DNA from: Brachionus manjavacas | Taxonomy: Eukaryota > Rotifera > Eurotatoria > Ploima > Brachionidae | DNA length: 64,000 nt | Assembly: GCA_019054805.1 (NCBI GenBank) | Contig: JAHQIY010000014.1 | Location: forward strand, 1,736,001 to 1,800,000 | Reading direction: 5' to 3' | In this document: one piece after another, positions 23,411-35,148 of the stretch | Position numbering within the stretch: position 1 is the stretch's first letter | Layout of the letters: each line of letters opens with the position of its first letter | Notes under the pieces: model-generated | What the model saw: the letters and a program-made list of their open reading frames with translations, nothing else | What the model was told of the DNA's origin: nothing | Database searches by the model: none | Translations under genes and position numbers: made by a program

Positions 23411-23655
23411 CCTTTAGTAGTAGTAGTAGTAGTAGTATTGAAAGCTGTGACACAGGCGAACCTGTGTGAACGCAGTTTATAAGGCTACATTATATCAGCT
23501 AAATCCTTATCTGCTATGCCAATTTCTAAACCTGATATACCGATCTCCTAAGACTTCCTGACGCCATGTGTGCATCAAGTTCCGACTTGAAACCGTTTAC
23601 TGTAACCGCATTTACTACATAGGATGGAAGTAAATTTCTTATTTTTGTCGCTAAT
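23411..23655 (-). mobile_element. LINE 3' end with CTA-triplet tail
   Basis: On the minus strand a reverse-transcriptase C-terminus can be read (NLLPSYVVNAVTVNGFKSEL then DAHMAS, the usual end of CR1-like ORF2), followed by a ~130-bp 3' UTR and a run of CTA triplets (plus-strand tag repeats at about 23415-23435). Strongly 5'-truncated. The 3' UTR differs from the 3.7- and 55.5-kb copies but resembles the relic near 46.75 kb. Confidence 0.65.
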
Positions 23656-24161
23656 TTTTTTATTTTATTTTAGATTTAAATTAAAATTTTTTAAAAATTT
23701 TGGACATAAAAAAAATATCTAATCTTAAGTATTTACTCCTGTATTTTTTTTTCGATTCTATAAATGAAAAATAGATGAAAATAGACATTTTGAAATTATT
23801 GCGTTGTAATTTGTATTCTATTAAATACTTTCAATAGATGAGAAAGATTAAAAGAAGAAATAATATCAAATAAATAATATTGTTTTTATTAATAAATAGG
23901 TAATAAATTATAGGTTTAGTAAACCATCTATTGAACTCTTGAAATGAATAAATAAACTTGAAAATGTACTTTTAAATCGGAATCAAAACTTTGACTTGAA
24001 GTCAGATAAAAATCAAAATAAAAAATATGACTTAATATATCTTTTATCTCAAATAATTATTTTTTTTGGTATTATGATATTTTGAAATAAACAAACAGAT
24101 TTCTGATTAAAAAAATAATTGAAAAGCTATTAAAAATACATGGTACTTTATTTAAGTAACG

Positions 24162-24692
24162 GGTATTCAAATAAGAGTGTTCAAAATTTTTGGAAGTTAA
24201 AAACATGTTCTTATTGACTGAATTAAACAAAATTTTAAATTTTATGTGATAGATTCTAATCTTTTTCTTTTAAAGCTGTTCCACTATGGCTTTGATAATG
24301 AGTCATTGGGTCTCCTTTCTAATTATTTTACAAAAAGTTCACAAATAGTTCGCCTTGGTAAAGAAAATTCAAAATTCAAATTCAAAACTTGTATCTGTTA
24401 AATGAGTATTTCCACAAGGGTCAGTTTTAGGCCTTCTTCTTTTTCTTATTCGTGTGAATGACCTTCCTTTTCTATAAAAGAAGTTTAGTATTAAGATCTT
24501 ATTATTCTATATATAAAAATGTGAGTATCCAGATCTGGTGAATTAGCAGGTCTTTTTTTGGAAAAAAGTAAATTTGGACAAATTCAAATAGCTTCTTTTT
24601 TTTTTTGTCTTATGAATTCAGTCAATAAGACCATATTTTTTTACTTCTCAAAATTTTGAACATTCTTTTTGAACATTCTTTGTTGTATATCC
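24162..24692. mobile_element. Inverted-repeat element enclosing a LINE reverse-transcriptase scrap
   Basis: Near-identical inverted ends of about 60 bp (GTTCAAAATTTTTGGAAG ... CTTATTGACTGAATT at 24180-24230; complement at 24610-24675) bound the interval. The right end carries a 14-bp internal duplication. Between them, a plus-strand peptide similar to a non-LTR RT palm (FPQGSVLGLLLFLIRVNDLP, about 24400-24470) preceded by HYGFDNESLGLLSNYF can be read. So a LINE fragment sits inside a non-autonomous DNA element, or was captured by it. The right end adjoins the last TAK1 codons. Confidence 0.5.
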
Positions 24693-24693
24693 T

Positions 24694-27440
24694 TTACAAT
24701 AAGGACACCTAAATTATTTTTATTCCATAAGATAATGAAATTAAATGAATACCCATAAATGTTCTTGATAAATTTCGCTTGAAAGTTGATCATTAGGAAC
24801 AGGCTCTATCGGATCATAAATAAGTGTCTCAACTCGATTGTATAACTCATTGAGTAGTTTTTCCTTTTCGATTAATTTTTCATTTGATTTAAAATCGTGT
24901 CCATATGAAATAGAGCGCTTGTGTCCAGATAATGGCTTTTTTTGCTCGAATACGTGCGCCGAAGAGCGAGCTTGACTCTGGCGATTGAATGAAGGGGAAA
25001 GAAGATTTTGGCTATCATTATTTAATAATGAATTTCTCGAGTCCGTACGTAAGAAAGAAGAATTGTAATGAAATTCAGTTTTTATCATAGTTCTTTTAAA
25101 TTTTTATTCAATTGAAACAAAAAAAAATAGGGAACTTACGATACGCTTGAGGCTGATTCACTTGGTATTTCTTTTAAATTTGATGTTTCCGAATGTTCTT
25201 CTAAAGGTTCGAGTTCTTCAGTATTGAATAGTTTATTTAAGTAGACCATAATTTCAAAAATTTTTTGCATTGAAGGCCTTTTTTTCGGATCACCGTCCAT
25301 TCCGCGATCCAAAATAAGCTTTAAAATGCGTGGACATTTTTGAATAGGACATGGTCGAAGTCCTTGAATTGATACCCCCATTAAAATTGCGTATTTGTTA
25401 GCCTGTGGTATATTGAAATAGGGTGTTAATCTGGCCAACACTTCCCATGCAGTAATTGTATATGAATAAACATCACATTTTTCATCGTAATTATCTAAAT
25501 GATTTTGATAAATTTTTTTCTCCACTCTCTAAAAATTTAGTACTTCCTATCAATATTTCAGGTGCCATCCAACACGGACTTCCTTTGTCTTCAGTCATTA
25601 TGGTGTGAATATCGCAGGCTGTTCCGAAGTCGCATATTTTCAGCAATTTTCCACTGTTCATCAAGAGTAAACTTTCAAAATTAATTTTTTTATTCCAAAG
25701 GGTAATAATTACATGAACTGTTTATGAAAAAATAAGATATAACATAAATCTAAATTGGGTTGATTCAAAATTACTGTTTTTTTTTCTTCTTTTGTTTAAA
25801 ATAAAAAATTTTAACAGCTAAAAATCGAATCAAGAAATATTGAATATCCAACTCCATTGCGTAATTGCTACCTTACTATTTCCTCTATTTTTCCTGAAGC
25901 TTCAAATATGTAATCATGTGTCACATGTAACACCCTATTTCAATATATATCTTTTTAACTTTCCTTACATTTTTTTTTAGCTTATTTACTTTATTTTTAT
26001 TTTTTTTACAATTTATTCTGGAGGAGCTCTAGCTCGGTAGAGAAAAAAGTAAATAAATAAATAATAACTAAAAAAATGAAAATCATTAAAAATAAATAAT
26101 AAGAATGAAAAAGCTTCATCTTTTTTTTATTGCATAATTGTTGTTTAAAAAATTAATAAAATGTATTCAGTGTTTTTTTTTAAATCTTACCTGATTTTAG
26201 AATTTAAATTTTACAGGTTATTTTTTTAAATTGGATGAACAAAATTAGAGATAAAATCTCATTAACCCTTAAAAATTCATAGCAAAAAACAATTGGTAAG
26301 TTATGACCAGGTATTTTTTTTTTAAATTTACTTTTTTCTTTGTCAGGTAATATTTAGATCATTCAAATTGGGATATTAGTGATATTTTAAATAAGAACTC
26401 TCCTTTTAAACTTGACTAAAGATTTTTTATTTTAAAAAGAATCCATTAAAGAAATTTTTTAATTTTCTTAAATATTCTTTTGGAGACTGTATGCTTTTTC
26501 TAGATTTATTGAAACTTGATCACGATTAGCGACAGCCTTAAGCATAATTTTATTTTAATAAAAAAACTATTCAAAATCTTTAAAAAAAATAAAAAAAATA
26601 AAGCATTGATCTTTTATTAAAGAATTTTTTTACATTTTAAGAACAAAATTTAAATAATCGTGTCTTCCTCATTTTCGATGATCACAATGCAGCCTGGTGC
26701 ACTACCTAATATTGAGTCTTAGTTTGGTGTTTGGGTGGTATCAGTATTAAAATAATTCTTTAAATAATTTTCACATTTCAAATCCTTTAATTTTTTCCTC
26801 AATTTCAAGAATTTTTCTTGCAAATTTTTTTCTACTATTCGATTAAAAAATAATTTAATTAAAGAAATTTTCCTACTTTAAAGGTTTAAGATCTCGGTGA
26901 ATATTGGGTTTGGGCTTTAAGCAGTGTAAATAATTAATGCCATCGGAACACTGCATTAACCAACTGATCGCATGGTTGATTGAATATTCATATTTACTTT
27001 CATGAAGAACTAAATAGAAAATTTTAAAATGATAATTGAGTTTAAGTGAGACTAACCATTGTGAAGCGAACCAAAATCGGCAAATTCCATAATGATGCAA
27101 TTAGTTTCCAAATCGTGATCAATGCAAACTCCGTAAGCAAATATTTTTATTATATTCGGATGCGAAATTTGTTTGAGAATTTTTACCTTGAAGTTTGGCG
27201 TAAAAATCGAGGAAAAATCAAAAATTGGTATACCTCAGATTTAAATTCTCTGTCTTTTCGGCTATCTCGGTAAAATATTTTTGCCGCTCTGATTTTATTA
27301 TTAAATTCAACTTTTTTAACCTGCGCATTTGTTCCCGAGCCAAGATGGCAAACCTTTGAAAAAATAGTATCAATTTTAATTTTTGTATAGAATTAATTTA
27401 CTATTTTAAAATTTAATAGCTCAGCTTTCTCATTTTCCAT
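24694..27440 (-). CDS. MAP3K7: TAK1/MAP3K7-type MAP kinase kinase kinase (apparent frameshift, short 3' end)
   Basis: Serine/threonine kinase of TGF-beta/innate-immune signalling that activates JNK/p38 and NF-kB routes. Exons (minus): 27440-27402, 27353-27234, 27186-27057, 27009-26877, 25671-25140, 25092-24753 and a doubtful last one 24708-24694. Motifs: Gly loop [18 protein letters not shown] (catalytic Lys), [19 protein letters not shown] split across a 1.2-kb intron, [16 protein letters not shown] (almost as in vertebrate TAK1), [17 protein letters not shown]. The frame shifts by one base inside a run of seven A (plus 25513-25519); removing one A restores EKCDVYSY. This is either a sequence error or a real mutation. 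The C-terminus reads [17 protein letters not shown], the start of the TAB-binding coiled coil, then stops. An inverted-repeat element begins there, so the domain looks truncated. About 435 residues against ~580. Confidence 0.85.
25822..26075 (+). mobile_element. LINE family A 3' tail inside a TAK1 intron
   Basis: This is the last ~30 codons of ORF2 and the 3' UTR of the LINE family also found at 1.4, 30.0, 31.5, 35.3 and 40.1 kb (shared pieces: ggaggagctctagctcgg, agcttatttactttatttt). It ends in aataaataaataa-like repeats. It is antisense to TAK1 within the intron between the HRDLKPLN exons and accounts for part of that intron's unusual 1.2-kb length. Confidence 0.75.
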
Positions 27441-29053
27441 TTTTGATGGTTTTAATAGTGCCTGGCGATTTGGCCAAAATTATAACTCGAAAAGCTTAAA
27501 TAATCATGTGAATAAAAATTTACACACTGAAAAAAATATAAAATATGAAAAGTATTATTAAAATTTTTCAAAATATTTTACGTGAAAATATTCTAACCTA
27601 TAATTTAGGCTCTAGAAATTCACTTTTAGGCTCGATTTGAAGCTTCTAAATTTGTCTTGTCGTTGTTATACCAACTTACGTAGCCAAGTTATACATAATT
27701 TAAGTTAGAGAGTAAATTTTCACCTTTTGATAATTTTAAATTTAATAAAAAGGTTTTTTATCTTTCTTTTTTATTTCTGAATTTTTGGATTTCTTACTCA
27801 AAATGTTTTAGCAAAGCTTTTAATAAGATAATTTATCGAAATTAATTTTATCTAAATTTTATTAACAAATGTATTCTAAAAAAATTAATTTTAGATATTA
27901 TCCTTTACTTATTTTTATGAACGTGAAAAATACCACCTGAATTTCATTTTTCAGCAATTTGATTCTTGAAAAATTGAAGACAATATAACAAATTCTTATC
28001 GGACAATTTATGAAATTTTTAGTTTTTAAAATAAGAGCATATTATCGAATTTGATTATTTATGCAGTATGAATAGAAATTTTAGAATTTTTTTTTTATAT
28101 TTGAGTTTTGTTAATGAAAAGCTGCACCATTAAATAAATTTAAAAAAAAAAGATATTTATTTTAATTTTATAGAAGAAAAAAATTTAAAAAAAAAAAACA
28201 AAAAATATCAAAGAAAAAAACGATAAATCGAATCGAAAAAATTTTAAAAGAAAATGAAGTTTCAGCTAAGATATTTTTTTTGTACCAAATTTATTAAAAA
28301 AAAATACCTAAAATAATTCAAAATTTACGTTAATTTATTTTAGTAGTACATAATTATAAAAGATACATAAAAAATACGCAAAATAGTCCCAAAAAATAAT
28401 TAAAAAATAAGATTTGCTTAAATCGGCTGCTGGAAAAATTGTAAGCGATTATTCAAAAGCAACACCGATAATATTTTTTACAGAATAAATGTTAACTTTA
28501 GTATTCACAATTACCAAAACTTAACTCCCAACATTCATTGTTAATTTCAATATTTTTATATCATAAGTTATTATTATTATTGAAATGAATTAGCCTCCTT
28601 TAAGGAGAAGTTAGAAGAAAAAAATAAAAAAGAGAGAAAAAAAAAAATAATTTTTTGTGTTTTTGTGTTTTTTTTTTTTTAAATGAAAAAATTATTACCT
28701 AAAAATAAATTATTACTTAAAATGAACTTTATCTTTAACAATATTAATCCGATTATTTTTAGACAAACAGGCTTTGCATCTGTCTTTAAATGCTTCATAA
28801 TTGATACCTGTTTAAGTTGCCATACAAAATACTTTATTTGTGATGGCTGATTTTTACTATTCTTTTGTTAAGCTTTTCTCAATTATAACCTAAAGTCTAT
28901 TCTTTTATTGAAATAATTGGTTTTGTTTGAAAAGAAATCTTTTTTTTCGTCCTTTGCCCTTTGAAGCAGTCAAAGAATTCACTTATTTTACTTGAATTAT
29001 TTAAAAAATTAAGTATCTTTTTACTTTTTCCCATATCTGCCCGGACGAAAGGT
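27441..29053. other. AT-rich intergenic region
   Basis: No gene is supported. Around 28560-28620 an att-triplet run followed by a GC-richer block may be another LINE tail in minus orientation. At 28740-29040 the minus strand has short peptide-like pieces (FKDRCKACLSKNNRINIV) broken by stops, perhaps part of the MULE next to it. Confidence 0.4.
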
Positions 29054-29896
29054 CTATTGTAAATTGTTGTTAAATGATTTTAATGTCAAAAATTTTAATG
29101 TAAAAAATGAAATAAGAATTTTAATATTAAAATATTTTAATGTAAAAAATGAAATAAGAATTTTAATGTCAAAAATGAAAAAAGAATTTAATGTTAAAAT
29201 TTTCTGATGTAAACTTTCAGTTGAATTAATTGATTCGGACTCAAGATTCACAACATCTTCGTTTTCATCGTCTGTATCACTTTTCTCAGGTTCGCTGCCG
29301 TATTCGTTCAATTTTTCCTCGGATTCGCAATGCCAGTATTCGTATGGAAATTGAATAAACTGACAAATGGCAATTAAGTGGTTTTTGACGTCAGTGGAAT
29401 CTCGATATTGAATTTTTAACAGTTCTAGACTAAGCTCCTTATATAGCTCTTTTTTCGATTGGTCGCGTATTGTCTGCCCTAACTTAAGTCGTGCAACATC
29501 GACCATAGTAGAGGCTTGTTGCACCTTTAAGTGGCTTATCAAAAGAAAAACGTTCGGGTGATGACTGATCACCATTTTATTCAAACCTGAATGAAAACCT
29601 CCGATACGATTGTTTGTACGTACGTTTGATTCAAATTGATTCCAAGTTTCAATTTTTGTATCTTTAGATAAAAATTGAATTTTTTAGATAAATTTTCAAA
29701 TTTTTTTTTTTTAATTAAAAATACGAATGCTGGGATAGCATTCTTTTTGGCTACAAACATAGCGAGCAGAAGTGTCTTTATTTTCTTTGCTCCACCAATA
29801 GCGGAAGTTTTTATAGATCACAACTGAATGAGAGTTTTTTACTTTCTCGATTCCAAAGTTGCTTTCTATGTATATTATCTCTTCAGAGTCTTCCAT
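29054..29896 (-). mobile_element. Internally deleted MULE with FLYWCH zinc finger
   Basis: The minus-strand frame 29896-29711 encodes a FLYWCH-type finger (VVIYKNFRYWWSKE ... ARYVCSQKEC; the second His ligand is not evident). After about 60 AT-rich bases the reading resumes with ETWNQFESNVRTNNRIGGFH followed by SGLNKMVISHHPNVFLLISH. This is the C-terminal TNN.iEgfH..l segment of MULE transposases and runs to an acidic tail near 29200. The catalytic DDE core between the two parts is missing. Near the 3' end, ~35-bp blocks (aatttttaatgtaaaaaatg type) are repeated three times. The two halves are consistent with an internally deleted element; a domesticated two-exon gene is a less likely alternative. 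Confidence 0.6.
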
Positions 29897-29941
29897 TACG
29901 TATATTTGCTTTAAATTTAGTTTTTTATTGTTTAAAAACGA

Positions 29942-30170
29942 TATTTATTTATTTATTTTATTTATTTATTTGTTTTCTGTACCGAGCTAAAGCTCCTTCA
30001 GAATAAATTAAAAATAAAATAAAAATAAAATTAAAGTTAATAAAATTAGATAAAAAAAAAAAGAATCAAAATAGAGTAAATAAGCTAAAAAAAATTAAAG
30101 TTGAAAAGACATAAATTGGAAAAGATTGTTTCATGTGTTTTGTTCAAGTCTTAAGTAAATTTTGGACTAC
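29942..30170 (-). mobile_element. LINE family A 3' UTR fragment
   Basis: Minus-orientation copy of the family A 3' end. The diagnostic block tgtaccgagctaaagctcc begins near 29979, next to an atttattt-type tail (29941-29970). Strongly 5'-truncated; no ORF remains. It lies ~330 bp outside the left edge of the large palindrome. Confidence 0.7.
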
Positions 30171-30505
30171 TCAATATTTTAAAGGGTAAAAATTTAATTT
30201 GTATCAAACGAATGCTGATTTCAAAACAATTTCGGACTTCTATTGATTCAAAGCTTTTTTTTTTAATCCGAAAGGAAGCGGTCAATTAGTCTTTTTTAAT
30301 TAGGCAAATTAAAATAGAATAGCATCATTTTTTAACATTAGATTATTAATTAAGATTTAGCAATACTTTCCTTAATTAAGATTTGACATTAAACTCACTG
30401 ACATTAATTTTTTGACATTAAAATATTTTAACATTAATTTACAGAAAATCGAACAAAAGTCTAGTTCATTTGAAACTTTTAACTTTAAATAATTGATCAC
30501 TTAGC

Positions 30506-30929
30506 ATTTTTGTTGCAACTAATGATGACTCCTCTTTGCCAGTTCCAATGCCAAATATTGCCATCCCAGATGCTGGTCCAATATTAAGCTCAATTGAAAA
30601 GACGACAGGTAAAAAAGCCCTGGTTATCGGGAAGCCCAAGTCTACAATGTGGCAAATTTTAAGTAAAGTTCATGGATTAGATGCCACTAACACTTGTATG
30701 ATTGGCGATAGATTGGATACGGTACATAGATGCATGTCATTTTTTTTTGTTTTAAATTTTTTTTAAGGATATTTTGTTTGCGTTCAATGCAGGAATTGAA
30801 AAGAGCATTTTGGTCTTTAGTGGAATTACGACAGAAAGTGACATGCGGAACATTGACTTGGATAGAGACAGAAATAAATTACCCATGTTTTATGCTGATA
30901 GTTTGGGAGATCTCTTGAAATTAATCTAA
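30506..30929 (+). pseudogene. 5'-truncated duplicate of PGP (left palindrome arm)
   Basis: Plus-strand copy of the last part of PGP exon 1 (30506-30721) and exon 2 (30768-30929), identical in sequence to the complete gene on the right arm, with the same GT-AG intron. It begins within the codons for IFVATNDDSS, so the N-terminal two thirds, including the nucleophilic Asp, are absent. It cannot encode an active phosphatase. Confidence 0.9.
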
Positions 30930-31129
30930 ATTGCTCAATTAATTTATTTTTTGTTTATTTACTAGAAAAAAGCAGTCTATTGCATAGATTAATTTAAATT
31001 AATAAATTTTTACAAAATAATTTTGGTTGTTAATTTAAAGGAGTGTAAAAAACGGGTTAGGGATTAAAAGAAAAAAATTGCAGTAAAAATGAAAAAAAAA
31101 CTTTATCAAGGGTCAATAAAACCATTACA

Positions 31130-31925
31130 GCATTGTGAAAAAGTCAAGTAATGGATGAAGAATTTTTAATTATCTTTATTCAAAAGAATATTATTAAGTT
31201 ACCGGCAAACAAAAATGGGGTCTTAATCAAAATAGACTAGGAGATTTATATAAATCTTTAATCGGATCAATTTTAGACTATTCGTTTCCTTGCTTGAATT
31301 TATTTTTTAGAAAACATTATCTATTCTTTAGTTAAAATATGGTACTCCCACCAACATCGTGCATTATGAGGCTCTTAATAAACTTAAATTACTAACAGTC
31401 TCGAATCGGCTTTTTGAGTTGAGTGAGAGATATGTTGGGACAGGACTGGATCATTCTATTCCATTGGTAATCAGACTAGTGGAGGAATACAAAGAAGGAT
31501 TCGAATCAAGATATGTTGAATACCCAACTCCTTTGTGTAATTGCTACCTTATCATTTCCTCTTTTTTTCCTGAAACTTCAACTATGTAAACATGTGTCAC
31601 ACCCTATTTCAATGTGTCTTTTAACATTCTTTATCTTTAGAAATTTATACCAATTTCTTATATTTGTTTTTTTATTTGTACTTAAATTGATTTAAAAATT
31701 TTCAAACATGATGGCTGAAAGATGGCCGCTCAAAACTGCCCAGAAGTCTTACTCCAAAAATATTTTTCAATTTAACTTCCTTTACATTTTATTTTTAGCT
31801 TATTTACTTTATTTTTATATTTATTTGATCGTATTTATTAGCTTTTTTCTATTTTTTATTTTATTTTTATTTTTAATTTATTCTGAAGGAGCTCTAGCTT
31901 GGTACAGAAAACAAATAAATTAATA
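31130..31925 (+). mobile_element. LINE family A 3' end (left arm)
   Basis: Plus-orientation LINE remnant. The RT C-terminus reads YKSLIGSILDYSFPCLNLF, then, after a stop, a 76-residue frame 31359-31589 (NKLKLLTVSNRLFELSERYV). The 3' UTR ends at gagctctagcttggtacag and an aataaat tail. It lies about 200 bp beyond the PGP fragment's stop codon. The same insertion is in the other arm, so it entered before the palindrome formed. Confidence 0.85.
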
Positions 31926-32297
31926 ATAATTCTTTAATTCTGAAACAAAATTATGGGAAAAAAGGATTCACAATTTAGTCTAGAATTTAATTTTTATAAA
32001 AACATATTGAATTATTTTTTAGGAAAGATTGTGAGAAAGAATGAAAAAATGAAAAATTGATTTTACCGTAAACCTTCGCACACAATTGCGCAATTATAGT
32101 ACATCGTGGCCACATAGTTACATGTAATTATAACTGAGAGAAGGGTGTTTTTTTACCTCATATAATTACATGTAATTATATCTAAAATTTAAAAAATTTC
32201 ATTGAATTTTATCGAATACATGTATAAAAAGATTTATATTTTCAAATTCTAAAATAAATAACCAATTTTTTAATAATATTTTTGTCTAAATGTTATA

Positions 32298-33570
32298 ATG
32301 GTTCGTTCTCCAAATCAAGAAACTCCTATATTGAAAAAAAGAAAATCTTTTCCTCTTAAGTTTAAGCAAAAAGCATTAATAGAGCTTGAAAAAAATAAGA
32401 ATAATGTCCAAAATACAGCAGAACGTTTAGGAATTAGTAGACAATGTCTCATGAATTGGAGAAATCAAAAGGTTAAAATTATAGAGTCAAAAAATAAAAC
32501 CGTCCGCCAGCGTCTGCCTCCAACTACAAATAAAGCTTTGAACCCAGACATGGAGAACACATTAGACCAATGGTTAAAAGAAAATAGAGAAAGATGCATT
32601 TGTATTTCAGGGTTTGCAATTAAGGTTAAAGCAATAGAAATTATGAAAGTACAAAATACAGTTAATAATTCGCCATTTAGGGCTAGTGATGGTTGGCTAT
32701 CTAACTTTTTAAGAAGAAAAAATCTAACACTTCGGCGAATTACAACTACTGGTAGAGATTTGCCTCACAATAGTCAGGCAGTTATCAAAGAATTTATTGA
32801 TAATTGTAACAACTTGTTCACAAACGTCAACCGTGCACAAATTGTTAATATGGACGAAATCGGAGTATACCTTGATATTCCTTCAAACTATACATACGAC
32901 TATAGAGGTAATTTTAAAATCTTAAAATTAAATAACTTTTGTCTAATTTCTCTTAAAATTTAAAGGAGCAAAACGCGTAAAAGCTTCTACTTCAGGGAAT
33001 GAGCGCTCGAGAATGTCATTAGCCGTCTCGTCGGCTGCAAACGGTAATAAATTACCAATTTATGTTATCATTCCACGTAGGACTGAGCTACCAGAATATG
33101 ATTCCCCTGAAAATGTTGCGATTGCTTACAAAACTGGAGCAACTTTCAATGATGATATGATTATTGATTATGTTCGTAGAGTTGTATTATCTTACAAAAA
33201 CCATTGTGGATTCGAAAAAATTTATTTGATTATTGATCATGCAAAATGTCATTTAACGCTGAAAGTGAAACAATATTGCAACGATAATAATATAGAACTC
33301 TTTTATATTCCACCACGGTTGACTAATATTTTGCAACCAGCCGATGTTATGTGGTTTAGATCATTTAAAAGGCGTTACCACGAAATGTGGACGGATTGGT
33401 TTATGAACGGCTCACATAGCTTTACAGCTAACAACAACTTAAGATCGCCTGGTCATCGACAACATCAGCAATTAGTTCAAATTTGGTCAGAATTTGAGTT
33501 AAAATGGTCTCAGAGAGAATCGGATAAATGTAATTCCACATTTATCCGACTCTCTCTCATACCATTGTAA
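32298..33570 (+). CDS. pogo-type DDE transposase (left arm, nearly intact)
   Basis: Two exons, 32298-32907 and 32966-33570 (58-bp intron), join to 404 residues. An N-terminal psq-like helix-turn-helix (FKQKALIELEKNKNNVQNTA then ERLGISRQCLMNW) is followed by a CENP-B-type DNA-binding region (DQWLKENRER ... SDGWLSNFLRRKN). The DDE_1 catalytic domain then has its acidic residues visible: NMDEIGVYLDIP, LIIDHAKCHLT and NILQPADVMWF, with 35 residues between the second and third. A transposase would act in the nucleus on its own inverted ends. The last ~40 residues run through the palindrome centre and are not trustworthy. A palindromic ttacatgtaat motif occurs twice upstream (32110-32180) and may be a binding site. 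Exact termini were not found. Confidence 0.85.
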
Positions 33571-33620
33571 CGCTAAATTCTTGACCAGAAATGACTCAGC
33601 TAATTGCTGCAGTTAGCATA
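33454..33620. other. Diverged centre of the palindrome
   Basis: The two halves are still recognisable inverted copies, for example left cagagagaatcggataaatg against complemented right gagagagagtcggataaatg. They differ by many substitutions and indels and meet at AATGTAATTCCACATT (33528-33542). Both derive from the same stretch of the pogo transposase C-terminus. The contrast with the near-identical arms is abrupt on both sides. Confidence 0.85.
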
Positions 33621-34775
33621 ACCAGGCGATCTTAAGTTGTTGTTAGCTGTAAAGCTATGTGAGCCGTTCATAAACCAATCCGTCCACATTTCGTGGTAAC
33701 GCCTTTTAAATGATCTAAACCACATAACATCGGCTGGTTGCAAAATATTAGTCAACCGTGGTGGAATATAAAAGAGTTCTATATTATTATCGTTGCAATA
33801 TTGTTTCACTTTCAGCGTTAAATGACATTTTGCATGATCAATAATCAAATAAATTTTTCGAATCCACAATGGTTTTTGTAAGATAATACAACTCTACGAA
33901 CATAATCAATAATCATATCATCATTGAAAGTTGCTCCAGTTTTGTAAGCAATCGCAACATTTTCAGGGGAATCATATTCTGGTAGCTCAGTCCTACGTGG
34001 AATGATAACATAAATTGGTAATTTATTACCGTTTGCAGCCGACGAGACGGCTAATGACATTCTCGAGCGCTCATTCCCTGAAGTAGAAGCTTTTACGCGT
34101 TTTGCTCCTTTAAATTTTAAGAGAAATTAGACAAAAGTTATTTAATTTTAAGATTTTAAAATTACCTCTATAGTCGTATGTATAGTTTGAAGGAATATCA
34201 AGGTATACTCCGATTTCGTCCATATTAACAATTTGTGCACGGTTGACGTTTGTGAACAAGTTGTTACAATTATCAATAAATTCTTTGATAACTGCCTGAC
34301 TATTGTGAGGCAAATCTCTACCAGTAGTTGTAATTCGCCGAAGTGTTAGATTTTTTCTTCTTAAAAAGTTAGATAGCCAACCATCACTAGCCCTAAATGG
34401 CGAATTATTAACTGTATTTTGTACTTTCATAATTTCTATTGCTTTAACCTTAATTGCAAACCCTGAAATACAAATGCATCTTTCTCTATTTTCTTTTAAC
34501 CATTGGTCTAATGTGTTCTCCATGTCTGGGTTCAAAGCTTTATTTGTAGTTGGAGGCAGACGCTGGCGGACGGTTTTATTTTTTGACTCTATAATTTTAA
34601 CCTTTTGATTTCTCCAATTCATGAGACATTGTCTACTAATTCCTAAACGTTCTGCTGTATTTTGGACATTATTCTTATTTTTTTCAAGCTCTATTAATGC
34701 TTTTTGCTTAAACTTAAGAGGAAAAGATTTTCTTTTTTTCAATATAGGAGTTTCTTGATTTGGAGAACGAACCAT
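33621..34775 (-). pseudogene. pogo-type transposase, right arm copy, frameshifted
   Basis: Minus-strand mirror of the left transposase (exon 1 34775-34166; exon 2 from 34107). The protein is identical up to CGFEK; there five A replace six (plus 33854-33858) and the frame is lost before the second catalytic Asp. It also loses frame at the palindrome centre (SPGYANCSN then stop). The single-base homopolymer difference could be real decay or a sequencing error. Confidence 0.85.
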
Positions 34776-35148
34776 TATAACATTTAGACAAAAATATTAT
34801 TAAAAAATTGGTTATTTATTTTAGAATTTGAAAATATAAATCTTTTTATACATGTATTCGATAAAATTCAATGAAATTTTTTTTAAATTTTAGATATAAT
34901 TACATGTAATTATATGAGGTAAAAAAACACCCTTCTCTCAGTTATAATTACATGTAACTATGTGGCCACGATGTACTATAATTGCGCAATTGTGTGCGAA
35001 GGTTTACGGTAAAATCAATTTTTCATTTTTTCATTCTTTCTCACAATCTTTCCTAAAAAATAATTCAATATGTTTTTATAAAAATTAAATTCTAGACTAA
35101 ATTGTGAATCCTTTTTCCCATAATTTTGTTTCAGAATTAAAGAATTAT

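Noticed and set aside
25500-25540. A 15-bp intron (GTACTAAATTTTTAG) to explain the TAK1 frame change
   Set aside because: Far too short and divisible by three, so it does not correct the frame; one extra A in the A7 run does.
31513-31695. Open frame MLNTQLLCVIA..., also at 1465-1653 on the other strand
   Set aside because: It is an out-of-frame or antisense reading of the repeated LINE 3' end, recurring only because the repeat recurs.
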